This document shows positions 31,290 through 42,799 of a DNA stretch of 64,000 bases, piece by piece. Each line of letters opens with the position of its first letter. Positions within the stretch are counted from its first letter, which is position 1. Source of the stretch: Canna indica. Lineage: Eukaryota; Streptophyta; Magnoliopsida; Zingiberales; Cannaceae. Where the stretch lies: positions 17,416,001 to 17,480,000 of the forward strand of contig CP136897.1 of the NCBI GenBank assembly GCA_034359265.1, read 5' to 3'. The position numbers were made by a program, and so were the translations under genes. The notes beneath the pieces are model-generated. The model was not told the DNA's origin. It worked only from the letters and a program-made list of their open reading frames with translations, and searched no databases.

Positions 31290-34103
31290 TGTCACGCCCC
31301 AAACTCAGGATCACGTGACCGACCAGGGTATACGTGTCTATACCCTGAAGCCTAATCCATGCACATGTCAACTCATAAAATAACGGAATAAACAACAACT
31401 TTTATTATCTAAAAAGAACCAAAATAGATTTTTATTTCAAAACATCAAAGTTTTTAATAAATAGCTCAAGTACGAAAATAAATAAATTGAAGAACAACAG
31501 TTCTTTTATCAAATAATAGTCTAAATAAAAACATGAATGTCCCCACGGGATTACAACTCCAATACCAAAACAAAAGTGCATGACAACCTACTACAGACTC
31601 GACTACGATCCATAACTAGGATTGCTATGAGAACATGTGGCTATTCTGTCCTCCAGTTGCACCAAGTGCTCCAGCCCACCTCACCGGTCAGACTCTACAA
31701 AACAAAATAATGACAACAAGTGAGTTCAAAGAACTTAGTGAGCGATTCTACCAACCCTCACAAAAATAAACATCACATATAATATGCACAAGGTAAAACT
31801 CCTAACTCAAGCAAGAAAATGTCACAAGGGAACGAGCTGCTAACAGGACATCTGGCCACCACCTGCCCGAAGGCAGCCAACACCCATATTGTGAAGAACA
31901 ACAAGCTTAAGTCTACCATGCCCTAAGGCAACAACACATACTACTATACTAGGATAATCGGGAAGGTCATCTGAACTTATCCTAGTATCAAAAAAAACTC
32001 AGAAGCAATTGGGAAAGGCCCTCCAAAATTGCTCCATGAGACGCGTATGGACAATCGGGATTCGTCCATCTGAACTTACCCCTTTAAGATATCATAGGAG
32101 TAATTGGGTAGGCCCTCCAAGCTTACTCCTTAAGGATATCACAGGAATAATCGAGAAAGGCCCTCCGAATTTATTCCATAAAACCACCTCGGGGATAATC
32201 AGGTAGGCCCTCCGAACTTATCCCAAGAGGCCAAACCAGAATAATTAGGAAAGGCCCTCCGAACTTGTTCCACAGGTTGAGAATTTATCATCCAACCTCC
32301 CGGGCCTAGCCCGCAATCTGGGTCCTCAACAAGCCTCTCCGTCATTCATAAAGATATGACGCACCATGACCTAAGTCAAATCTTTCATACAGTGTCTCAT
32401 GGGTGTTCCTATTGGAAAGTGTCTCAACACTCCAATACCCGACCCCAACTCCTAGACCCGTAATGTCATAAACTCGTGTGATTTTATTTCATACATAAAC
32501 TTCACATGTTGGTTCATAACAGATTATGCTGACCATTTTGCCCAATTGTAATTATATAATTAAAATTTAGTTCACCACAATTAGGATTTTATTTAAGGGT
32601 TTTGTTTTAGCTTACTGTTCTGCCCGAAACTAATGTATCTAATCCGAATTTGGTCTCCAGAGTATGTCCTATATATGTTTCCAAACTATATTTTTTGGTC
32701 GAAACGATAGGTTACACGACTATGTTCAGAGAATTACAAACACCACAGCAAGCATTACAAAAATAGCACAGATTCATCATCTCAGCATGAGATTCCAACA
32801 ACATAGAATTTTCAGCATATCATGAAAATAAATTCGAAAATTTACAGAAATTAAATCCTTAATTCACCAACATATCAAAGTTATAACATTTAGATAATTC
32901 TCACAAAAACCATATTTTTAAACAAGATTATCAAGCACTACCATTATCTTTAATCAAGAACAATCTTTAAGATCAAGCATCTAAATCAAGAAATCATCTT
33001 GCAAAAACCTTCATGGCCTCAACATTAGGATCCTAACTTTCACAAAACATGATTTTCTCCAAAAATCAGAGATTAAATAATAAGCATGCTTGAACATATA
33101 AGAACTCATTTTAATCATCAATTTGAGACATAAACTACAAGATAATCAACAAACTCTCACTTGGACATTTCATCAAACACCTTGAGGGCACCCTTGCTCC
33201 ACCCTTGGCCGAGCACCCCTAGGGTTACCCTAGGGTTGCCAAGCCCATAGGGGAGGGTTTAGGGCCTCCTCAAACACGACACACAAAAGAAAAATGGTGA
33301 GAATTCGAGAGATCACCGAAAACAAAATAGGAACATTAAGCCTCCAAGAATGGCTTCAAGAAACTCGAAGAAATCCCGAAAGAATGAGGGTAAAACCACT
33401 CACTTAATTTGGAAGGATGATTAGAAGAAATCCTAGACGATGACCCTCGAATCTGGCTTCAAAAGATGACGGCTCGACACAAGAAGGGGGAAGAGAGGGG
33501 CGGCGGCTCACTCCAAGCCGCCGGTTTGGAGGGAGGGAGAGAGGAAAAGAGAGGGGCTGGCTTGACTGGCTCCTCTCGGCTCAGCTCCAAAGGGGAGGAA
33601 GAATGAGAGGAAGGAGAAGGGGAAAGCCTCGAGCAGCTAGGCTCTTGATGGTGGCTGCTCCAAGGGGAGAGAAGAGAGGGGTGGCTAGCGGCTTGGCTGT
33701 CGGCTGGCTCCTCTTCTCAATAACTTGTGTGGCTCCAATAGGGAGCCACAAGCCAAGGAGAGGGGGTTTAGTACTCCCTCATCAACCCTAACCCCTCTAA
33801 ATTCTTTATCCAACATGCATCCGCCTCAAGCCGAACCTGAACCCGCTAACTTAAATTAACTTAATTAATCATATTCTCCACATAGTCATCCAATACATAT
33901 ACACCCATCATGCATGCACAACATAAAATTTAAATGAATTAATCTATACAAGCAAAATCACATAACTCATATTCTTACTTACCCGAGTTCGTAAACTTGC
34001 ACTGGACCATGAGTCGACTCGGCTCGACCTCAGACTAGTCTGCTAGGCTGGCAAACACAAACCATAAGAGGAAAAATAAAAATAAAATATCTAGGATATT
34101 ATA
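31290..34103. mobile_element. Solo LTR, 2.8 kb
   Basis: The sequence begins TGTCACGCCCC and ends GGATATTATA, flanked by the exact 5-bp duplication GGTCC (31285-31289 and 34104-34108). No gag, pol or second LTR is inside, so it most likely arose by recombination between two LTRs. The terminal dinucleotide is TA instead of CA, consistent with a later C-to-T change. A run of short repeats is present at 31945-32275, and a GA-rich, GC-richer block at 33480-33780. Orientation cannot be decided from the ends alone. Confidence 0.75.
31945..32275. repeat. Six imperfect ~55-60 bp tandem repeats in the solo LTR
   Basis: Each unit has the form GGAATAATCGGGAAAGGCCC, then TCCGAACTTATTCC. The unit's two ends are themselves complementary (GGAATAA and TTATTCC), so every unit could fold as a hairpin. 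Confidence 0.8.
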
Positions 34104-34361
34104 GGTCCAGATTTCGAGGCAAAACACACTAGTTGAGTGTCCCTTAGGTATAATTTTTTCTTTCAAGATAAGCCCTTCTCAAAGATGCACAATGAATGAG
34201 GAGACTCCAAGTACTATATGAGTTCCTAATTAAGTCTAAGCAAGGATCGGACTTGGCCCACTTGAGCACTAGTTCAACGTATGCTCTGTGCGAGCCTTTT
34301 GGGAGAGGAGGACGACTTTGGAGGACTCCATCAGCCTCAATTTTTCATCAAAGAGGAGATT

Positions 34362-34545
34362 GTTGAGAGTTCACTCACATTGGATCTGAACCAAATCCAA
34401 CGAGCTTAACTGGACCCAAATCAAAGTTGATTTGATCAAGTTATGATTGAACCATATTTTCTAATTATTGAACCAAGTCGCTGAATCGGATTTGATTAAA
34501 ATCAGCTACTGAACCAAGCTAGGAAGTTACGATTCAATCAACATT
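34362..34545 (+). repeat. LTR-like direct repeat, right copy
   Basis: TGTTGAGAGTTCACTCACA follows an AAGAGGAGAT purine run, as a 3' LTR follows a polypurine tract. The part from about 34405 repeats 30931-31085. The pair may be remnants of one copia element into which the solo LTR's parent inserted; no pol is recognisable between them. Confidence 0.45.
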
Positions 34546-35005
34546 TAAAAGAGAAGATATATGTAGAAATATCATGAAAACTTTTTTAAAAAATTATAAT
34601 TATTACTAAAGTATCGACATGTTTTATTCTTCATGTAGAATAAATTTTTCACTGCAATTATGATCAAATTTTCAGCCATTAACAAGAAGACTTGACCCGA
34701 AATAGAAGTTTATAATATTGGCCAAATTGACTGTAAATTATTGGGAGGTTCAAATTTGGCCGAATAGTAACAAATTATTTCGCCTTTGATGGCCAAATTA
34801 GCTACAAGTTAAATATTATTGTCCATGATACATTTAATACAAATAAAAACACTTGAATACGTATGAAATAATTCTTTACTTCGATGGTGTATTAAGCAAA
34901 TTAGTAACACTAAGTTTAATATGTCATGTTGATCAATAGGTGATATAGATAATTTTTTTAATTCATATTATAAAAATTGAAAAATGACCACATCAACTAG
35001 CTATG
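34546..35005. other. AT-rich intergenic DNA
   Basis: I see no gene or clear element here before the MITE at 35015. Confidence 0.5.
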
Positions 35006-35014
35006 TTATCTATT

Positions 35015-35485
35015 GGGTTAAGGATGATTTTTACCCTCAAATTATTAAAAATATGATAAAAATATCTTTAAACTCTTCTTTAATTGATTTTTACCCTTAA
35101 ACAAATGAAAACGATTAAAAAATACCTTTGAACTATTAGAAATGATTAAAAATACTCTTAAACTTTTATTTGATAGATTTTTTATCTTTAGATAAACGAA
35201 AATAATTTAAAAATATCAGTATTTTTACCTATGTCTAAAGGTAGAAAGGATTTTTTTCATTAGAAATAAGTAAAAACACTTATATTTTTTTAACTATTTT
35301 CGTTTGTCTAAGGGTAAAAAATTTATTAAAAAATAAGTATTGGAATATTTTTACTCATTTCTAATAGTTTGAGAGTATTTTTTAATTATTTTCGTTTGTT
35401 TAAAGGTAAAAATCAATCAAAAAAGAGTTTAGAAATAATTTTATCCTATTTTTAATAGTTCGAGGATAAAAATCACCCTTAATCC
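35015..35485. mobile_element. Foldback MITE, MULE-type (copy 1)
   Basis: The ends GGGTTAAGGATGATTTTTA and (reverse complement) GGATTAAGGGTGATTTTTA are flanked by the exact 9-bp duplication TTATCTATT (35006-35014 and 35486-35494). The 471-bp element is inverted-repeat for nearly its whole length, with recurring ATTTTCGTTTGT and ACCTTTGAACTATTAG-like blocks. Confidence 0.93.
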
Positions 35486-35494
35486 TTATCTATT

Positions 35495-35919
35495 TAACCG
35501 CGGTTGTTGATGGATGAGAGCATATAGTTGGCATAAATGTCATGCTCTAAACAATTAGCAAATTTAAAAATTATACAAAAATGAGAAAAACCTTTGAACT
35601 CAACATATATTAAGCTAATAATAATAAAAATAAATATCTTGTCATTTATTTTTATTTTTATTTTTATTTTTTGTCAAAACAAACGTATTTCACACAATGT
35701 GAAAAATTCATACAGGAGAGATTATTATTGGGATTTCGAAGAGAGATAATTTATAACTATCACCAACGGTCAACAAACATACGTACATCTTGTCATTGTT
35801 CCAAAGGGTTTGGAAAAAGTTAACCAGTGCATGTATTCATCGTATCATCATTCGCACCTTCCCATCTAAATAAAATAAGGGGGCAATTTTCTGACCTTGG
35901 TTAATTAACAGGAAGCTTG
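35495..35919. other. Short intergenic stretch
   Basis: AT-rich, non-coding DNA between the MITE and the long CACTA element. Confidence 0.5.
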
Positions 35920-35939
35920 TCTTACTACAAGAAAAATGG

Positions 35940-36285
35940 GCATCAGCAATGGCTGATGCCGTTGCTGAGCCGTTGCTGAAGAGCATCAGCAACGGCCGAG
36001 CCGTTGCAATGGAGCTGTGGCAGAAAATCGCGTTGTTGATAACTTAGCAACGGATCCGCAACGGCCGCTCGGGCCATTGCTAAAAACATTATCAGCAACG
36101 GTTTTGCCACGGACCCGGAGTCGTTGCTGATAACATTAATAGCAACGGTCGCTGAGTCCGTAGCAACGCCGTTAGTAAAATCCCGTCGCTAAGCCGTTGT
36201 TGTAGGTCATCAGCAACGGCTTTCGATACACTTTTAGCAACGGCTTTCCCACGGACGGCCGTGGGAAAGCCGTTGCTGATGATGT
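35940..36285. repeat. 3' subterminal repeats of the long CACTA
   Basis: More than ten GCAACGGC cores in both orientations lie at the 3' end of the element. They are collinear with 2720-3075 of the short copy. Confidence 0.8.
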
Positions 36286-36572
36286 GAACCTGGTAACGAA
36301 AAAATTTAAAATTCCAAATTTCCATTGATACATTTATTGATACATTATCTGATACATAACTCACACACCCATACACTCATACACACATTCATTCATATAT
36401 CACAAACACACCAAGATATATATCAAAACAATTATATTTATATTGATAATTATCCACGATAGTATAAAAACAATTCAAATGCAAAATTGAAGTATCAATA
36501 TCTCAGTAACAAAGTCAATATAAATTAAACAAGCTCAATATCTCAGTAACAAAGTCAATATAAAAAAAAATC

Positions 36573-38088
36573 TCACGATGACGATGGAGGATGGCTTGGA
36601 TCATATGGCGGGGTTTGGAGTGCTTGAGTGCACACCGGCGTGGACTGACTCGAGGACGATGGATTAGATGATGCCGAAGAGATGCCTGCTTCGGGATGAC
36701 CTAACATGTTGCGTAGCATAGCTTGTATATCCGCCATCATCTGACTCTGGCGCTCCATTATCTCAGTCTGACGCGCGCCCGTGTCCTCTAGAGTCCTTAT
36801 TCTGCTACTATGATCATAACTGGATCTAGAGGTGGACGACCGCTCACCAGCGACCGGAGGGGTCAGTGCCCCCAAGTGGCCCTAGTACGGCTTGCGCATG
36901 ACCATATACGCGGCCATGGTCCCAACCACCTGCGGCCTCGACCCACGTTGCTGCGTCAAAGTCCTCGGGGGTACCCCCGCGCTGCACCACCGTTTGGCTG
37001 TAGGTCTCCTACTCGAGTTTGATTTTTTATTTAATATTTATCATAAAACTTAAATTGTAAATATATAATGAATAATTTAAACAAATATATAGTTACCATA
37101 ATGTATGCAGCGCGGTTGTCAATGTACTCCCCCGTCCCATGTGCTCGACGGTGAGTCCGCTCAAACACCGCCATCGGGGAGGGTCGCTGGACAGTCCCGT
37201 CATCCGACACCGTCGTCTACATTTACAAAACAAATACATTAATTAGTACACATAGTAACAAATAAAATATATAATTAAAAGATATACTTACCATACGGTT
37301 CGCGTGGACTGCAAATGCAACAGAGCCGCTGGTGTGACGCGCTGCTCCCCCTGACATGCGATTTCTAGCCGTATTCCGAGAAACCTCCTGCCATCGATCC
37401 GTCGACCATATTCCCACGAGCTGGTCCCATATATCCGGAGTAATCCAATCGGGGTTGTATCCCCGAGTCTCCGCGATGTTAGTGGTCTCAGCTCGGGACA
37501 TCGCATGGGACCGAGCCTGCCCCAGCTGCCCATTGTACCTTGCCCGGGAAATAGCCTCCGAGGCAGCGTAAATGAAGGGCCTTTGGTCCTCAGCCCATGT
37601 ATAGCGAGCCTGCAAAATAATAATATCAGTACCAATATTAATCATCATGCATGTAAAAATAATAATAATACGTGCCTCAAACTCGCGCCATAACATGTCG
37701 ACATGCTCGCTAGGCACGTGAGACCACGTAGGCCATGCCCCGTGCATGTATCGTCGAATAGTAGAAGAAATGCTCCTCGGCACTTCTTCTTGCTCGAACC
37801 TGCACAACAAAAATAAATTTTAATATTATATTATGATATAATGAATTTGTAATAATTCATGATATATTACCGCTCCCCAATCACGCTAATCAATCTACGT
37901 GACTCTGTGGCTGGTGGAGGCTGCCACCTGTTCGGCCCGCGTGGCCGCCTGCGTCTGGATGTACTAGCCTCGGCAGTATCATCCTCATGAGGATCAGCAA
38001 TAGGAGGATCAGCAGCATGAGTAAGTGCTGGAGTCTCACCGATCGGAGACTCCGAAGCTCTCCTGCGTCGATAACCACGACCAGACAT
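36573..38088 (-). pseudogene. TNPA-like (Transposase_24) gene, frameshifted
   Basis: Five exons can be read on the minus strand: 38088-37871 (ATG, MSGRGYRRRRAS), 37799-37676, 37609-37292, 37216-37097 and 37008-36573. Phases agree if exon 2 uses a GC donor. Domain marks include WITPDIW, NRMSGGAARHT and FERTHRRAHGTGEYID, then a coiled coil. Relative to the short CACTA copy, the last exon has a 15-base in-frame loss near 36897 and one extra G on the coding strand at 36869-36873, which shifts the frame before the Ser/Pro-rich tail. The TNPA product binds subterminal repeats and helps TNPD in En/Spm; that is family knowledge, not shown here. Confidence 0.85.
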
Positions 38089-38178
38089 ATCTGTCGAACA
38101 GACATATAATCAGATTATTGTATAAATAGTAGAGATATATTTAATAAAATATATACTTTACCATTATTCCTCATCATC

Positions 38179-41100
38179 TTAATAATATTCTTCGAATTCT
38201 TCCTCTTCTTCATCTTCTTCATCTCCAGCTTCCTCAATTTCATGATCATCATCAGCAGCATATTCAACTTCAAATTGAATTGACGTTGTGTCTGCATCCT
38301 CGAGTATTGGAATAATACGATCTACAACAGGAGGATCATCTTCTTGATAGAAATCATGTGTCATATCAGGTATCAGCTAATTTTCTCCTACTATCGGATC
38401 AATTTTTCCTTTACCTTTTGTCTTACAGACTACACACCAATCTGCTATATCTTTATTTCGAACCGGATACTTCGCGTAATATACTTGTTCGGCTTGTGAT
38501 GCCAATATAAAAGGCTCATTTGCTGCCAATTTCGATTTGTAATTAACCTCAATAAGTTTGTATTTTGGATGAACTTTAATGCCCCATTCTGTTGTATCGA
38601 ACCAATGACATCTAAATAGGATCACTGATTTTAAGCCGAAGTAGTGCAACTCTATCACTTCTTCCACCAGTCCATAAAAATCCATATCACATTCAACATA
38701 GGTTGTCCCTTTCACGCAGACCCCAGCATTTATCGTCTTCTTTGTAAATGAATATTCAACCGTGTGAAATTTATACTCATTAACAAAATATCCGCTATAG
38801 CACGACACAAGTCGCGACGGTCCACTAACAAACTCAAATATTCTTTCATTTATTTCAGCTCTGTGATCTTTGCTGTAAGTCTGAATCCAAGTAGGGAAAT
38901 CACGATTCCGTAATCTCTCCAATTCTTGATCGTTGTGAATAGAGTATTTTTGCACCATCTCAATGTCAAATATTTCAATGAATTGTTCAATCTCTGGACA
39001 ATTGAGTAATACATACAAGTGTGCCAAATGATACTCTTCCTCGCTTAAGCTGTCGAGATGGACGAGAACCAAAAGCACGACCATAGTGACAAAATATATT
39101 TAAACGTCCATCTGAATGTCGAACACCCCCGTCGTCGTTACGTGGAAGACGATCAAATCTTGTCTGTACTGTCGATTCAAAGTAAAATGAGCAGAATGTT
39201 GAAATTTCTTGGATGATATACGATTCAGATATTGATCCTTCAACAGCTGCGGTGTTCTTTACTTTTTTCTTCAAACGATTCATGTATCTTTCAAATAAGT
39301 ACATCCACCGATATTGAACGGGGCCACCAACTCGTGCCTCGTATGCCAAGTGTATCGGTAGATGCTCCATCGAGTCAAAAAATATAGGAGGAAAAAACTG
39401 CTCCAGCTTGCATATGATTTCAACAATATTATTTTCAAGTGTTGACATATCTTCGACTCGAAGGACATTTGCAAGATGTTTCTAAAAAACATACTTAATT
39501 CAGTCAACGGACCCCAAATATTATCAGGTAGAAGATCTCGAAATGCGATCGAAAGTAATCTCTGCATGAATACATGACAATCATGGCTCTTCATCCCTGA
39601 TATTTTGCAATCATCGACGTTCACATATCGAGATAAGTTTGAAGCATATCCATCGGGTAATCTGAGTTCTTTTACCCATTGACAAACATCTTTGATCTGT
39701 TGTTTATTTAACACATATAGGGCCTTCGGTTTCAGATATCGTCCGTTGACCTCTTGTAACTCCAACTCTGGTCTTTTACAAAGTATTTTCATATCATGTC
39801 GGGCTTTGACATTATCTTTAGTTTTTCCGAAAATATCCATCAAAGTGTTGAAAATATTATCAAACATATTTTTTTCAATGTGCATGACATCTAAATTATG
39901 TCGAATCAATAATGAATTCCAATAGGGCAATTCTCAAAAGATACTTTTTTTCACCCAGTTATGTGTTTGGCCAAAACCTGACACTCTTTCATTGCGACCA
40001 AATACTATATCTGGAAGTGCTGAAACACGTGCTAACATTTGTTCACCAGACAACATCGGTGGTGGCCCATCTCTTTCGACTCTACCCTTAGTAAATTTAT
40101 TACGATTCCTTCGATACTGATGATTAACCGGTAGGAATCGACGATGACATTCAAAGAATGAGATTTTTCGTCCGTTCTGAAGACTGATTGATTTAGAGTG
40201 TTCCATAGAATACGGACAAGAGAGTCGGTCGTGAGTGCTCCAACCCGACAACATGTCGTACGCCGGGAAATCATTGATTGTCCACAAGACCGCGGCCTTT
40301 AAATTGAAGTTTTGCTTCCGATGACAATCATAAGTGACAGCTCCCTCAGTCCACAATGTTTTCAATTCATCTATCAAGGGTCTGAGAAATATGTCAATTT
40401 CTTTTCACGGACCCTTAGGACCCGGAATAATCATCGAAAGATAAATAAATTCATCTTTCATGCACATTGACGGTGGCAAATTATAAACTGTCAGCAGCAC
40501 TGGCCAAACTGAATAAGGAGTTGCAGAATGTCCAAACGGATTAAAACCATCTGTGCACAATCCCAATCTGATATTTCTAGTATCCCTAGCAAATGAAGGA
40601 TAACATGTATCCAAATGTTTCCATGCTTCACTGTCAGATGGATGAGTCATTACTGTATCATCACAACTTCTTGCATGCCAACTCATGTAGGGGGCTATCT
40701 TTTCCGACATGAATAATCTTTGAAGTCTCGGTGTTAATAGAAAATACCGAAGCACCTTAAACGGGATATTTTTCTGTCGGACCGATTTCTTCTCCTTGTA
40801 ACGAGGATGTTGACATATAGGACATTTATCCAACTGCACATTTTTTTTATAATATAAAATATAGTTATTTTGGCACGCGTGTATTTTTTCGTACCCAAGC
40901 CCCAATTTTCTCATTAGCTTTTTAGTCTTATAAAAAGTTGGCTCAAACTTGTTATCAGTAGGCAGCATTCCATTAATCAATCCAGCAATCCGATCATACG
41001 CAACTCCACTGATATTACAATCGGCATTGATGTTTAAGAGTTGTGTCATTGCTGAAAACCTAGTGTATTTAGGACAATTCTCATACAAAGGTTCATCGGC

Positions 41101-41631
41101 AGCTTTCAACATCTCGTAAAATTTTGCAGCTTTTTTATTCGGTAATTCAATCTCTATCGCAGTTTGTACTTCTGTGATATCAACCGCTGTAATATCTGGT
41201 GGGACTGATGTCTGATGAACTGGCCGATCAATATTATCATTCAGGTGGAATTGACCCCCAAGACTATCAAGTATCATAGTTCTATAGGGATTACATTGAC
41301 TGGATGAAGAAGCACCAGCAGAGGAAGATTCACCATATGTCTGAACGACAGGATTGCTCGACGTCCCGACTTCGCGTGACTCCCCGTGACAAGTCCATAG
41401 AAAATATCTTGGTGCAAATCCTTTGGTATATAGATGCAGAGTGACAGTCTCCCGATCCAAAAATCATCCATTCGAACAAATGCGGCACGGACATCGGATT
41501 TGATCATCGATGCTAACGAAATTTCGATTCGAATAGGCGAAATTTAGGAAGTACGTTACGCTTAATCGAAACTCATTCGTTAAAGCTCCACGATGAAGAC
41601 GTCGGTACATCCAACTTCGATCAGCCGACAT
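38179..41631 (-). pseudogene. TNPD-like CACTA transposase, multiply broken
   Basis: The gene starts at MSADRSWMYRR (Transpos_assoc domain). It continues through the Transposase_21 core (DGFNPFG, NLPPSMCMK, NLDVMHIEKNMFDN), a DUF4218 part (FDSMEHLPIHLAYEA, GPVQYRWMY) and a DUF4216 part (GLVEEVIELHYFG, FRCHWFD). It ends in an acidic tail (DEEDEEEEEFEEYY). In-frame stops lie at 41464-41466, 40405-40407, 39934-39936 and 38377-38379. Frameshifts are needed near 39465 and 39055. The first stop fits a CGA-to-TGA change. The length and domain order are otherwise complete, so this was once an autonomous-type transposase gene. Canonical residues at the breaks are inferred from family resemblance only. 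Confidence 0.93.
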
Positions 41632-41744
41632 GATTCTGTCAATCAATGACAATTTCTTTGGTTAATGTCTTTAGGTGAGATTGTCCTATTTCATTCGGGA
41701 TTTATGTTATTTATATTGCACTAAGTACTTATTTCAACCGTTAA

Positions 41745-41860
41745 CTTCATTCTAAATTTCGGCAGTATCTCCCTACAGTTCTCCGAATACGCATATCATC
41801 TGGGCGCGTATCGGAGAACAAGAGAGATGTTGCCGAAATTTAGAATAATTAGTTAACAGT
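41745..41860. repeat. Hairpin upstream of TNPD
   Basis: ATTCTAAATTTCGGCA and TTCTCCGAATACGC pair with GCGTATCGGAGAA and TGCCGAAATTTAGAAT across a short loop, giving arms of about 50 bases. It lies about 115 bases or more before the TNPD start codon, within the element's leader. Confidence 0.8.
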
Positions 41861-42082
41861 TAAAATAAAAATGTAAGTGCAGTACAAATAACTATATTCC
41901 CAAATTGTCCAATCAGGGACAATTCAAGAATTGTACGTCGTATAAAAGATCATCTACTTCTTTTACACGAACATACAATCCCCGAATGGATCTAAGGTTT
42001 TGCTAAATCATATCCGACTCGACGATGCGTACGTGAAACATATGAACTCTTCGGATGCATGATTATTTTCTAAATATTTCGA

Positions 42083-42165
42083 GACAGTTCGAGTCCATAT
42101 TGGACGATTCCGGCGCGCGTCCGAAGTGGACGATTCCGGCGCGCGTCCGAAGTGGACAATTCCGA
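42083..42165. repeat. ~29-bp tandem repeat in the CACTA leader
   Basis: GTCCGAAGTGGAC and GATTCCGGCGCGC alternate almost exactly for about 2.5 units. The short CACTA keeps a related copy at 1346-1385, next to its deletion join. Confidence 0.75.
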
Positions 42166-42530
42166 AATTAATCTAAACCCTAATAATTAATCTAACAAAT
42201 TAAACAATTAATCTAAATAATTAATTAACAATTAAAAAACAATAAAAAATTATATATTAATCTATAAATTCCAGCGCCGGAGTCAAGTGGACTCTGGCGC
42301 CGGCGTACAGTGGCCGGACACACTGTCCGGCCACTGTACAAGGTCCGGCGGCGGCCATCGGTCGACCGCCGCCGGCCGCAACGGGAATAGACGGCCGGCC
42401 GACGAGGTATACATGAAAATGTCGGCAGCGGCGGGAGGAGGAAGAGGCGTCGGCGACGTCGGCGACAAGCGGGAGCAGGAGGCGGCGGCGGCGGCAGCGG
42501 GAGGAAGAAGGGTCGGGCTCGACTGCGTGC

Positions 42531-42540
42531 CCTATATAAA
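42531..42540 (-). promoter_or_regulatory. Possible TATA box of the long CACTA
   Basis: On the minus strand TTTATATAGG follows the 5' subterminal repeats, at the same relative place as in the short copy. Confidence 0.4.
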
Positions 42541-42775
42541 CTTATCAGCAACGGCTCACTCGCCCGTTAGAAAGTCGTTGCTAATAAGTTATCATCAGCA
42601 ACGGCTCACTTATCCGTTAGAAAGCCGTTGCTGATAATTAACATCATCAGCACCGGCTCGCATGTCCGTTAGAAAGCCGTTGCAGATACAACATATCTGC
42701 AACGGCTCGAGTGGTCGTAAGAATGCCGTTGCAAATAGCAACGGCTTGAGCGGCCGTTGTTGATAACCGTTGTCG
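42540..42775. repeat. 5' subterminal repeats of the long CACTA
   Basis: Repeated CAGCAACGGCTCACT, AGAAAGCCGTTGC and related motifs match 680-925 of the short copy in reverse orientation. Confidence 0.8.
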
Positions 42776-42799
42776 AAGACTCAATTTTTAGTAGTGTCT

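Larger units (their letters stand above)
35923..42796 (-). mobile_element. CACTA (En/Spm) transposon with decayed TNPD and TNPA
   Basis: The element lies on the minus strand. Its 5' end (right side) begins CACTACTAAAAATTG. Its 3' end (left side) reads TACTACAAGAAAAATGGGC on the plus strand, with the first C mutated to T. The 3-bp duplication TCT flanks it (35920-35922 and 42797-42799). Both ends have subterminal GCAACGGC repeats. The two genes sit in the order TNPD then TNPA, both disabled. It shares ends, promoter leader and TNPA exons with the short copy at 664-3081. Confidence 0.93.

Noticed and set aside
31945..32275. Repeat run considered as a CRISPR-like array
   Set aside because: Units are imperfect, without unique equal-sized spacers, and lie inside a plant LTR.
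37223..37810. 195-aa continuous frame across TNPA exons 2-3 and their intron
   Set aside because: The open run includes AT-rich sequence with normal splice signals; the spliced model matches the family better.
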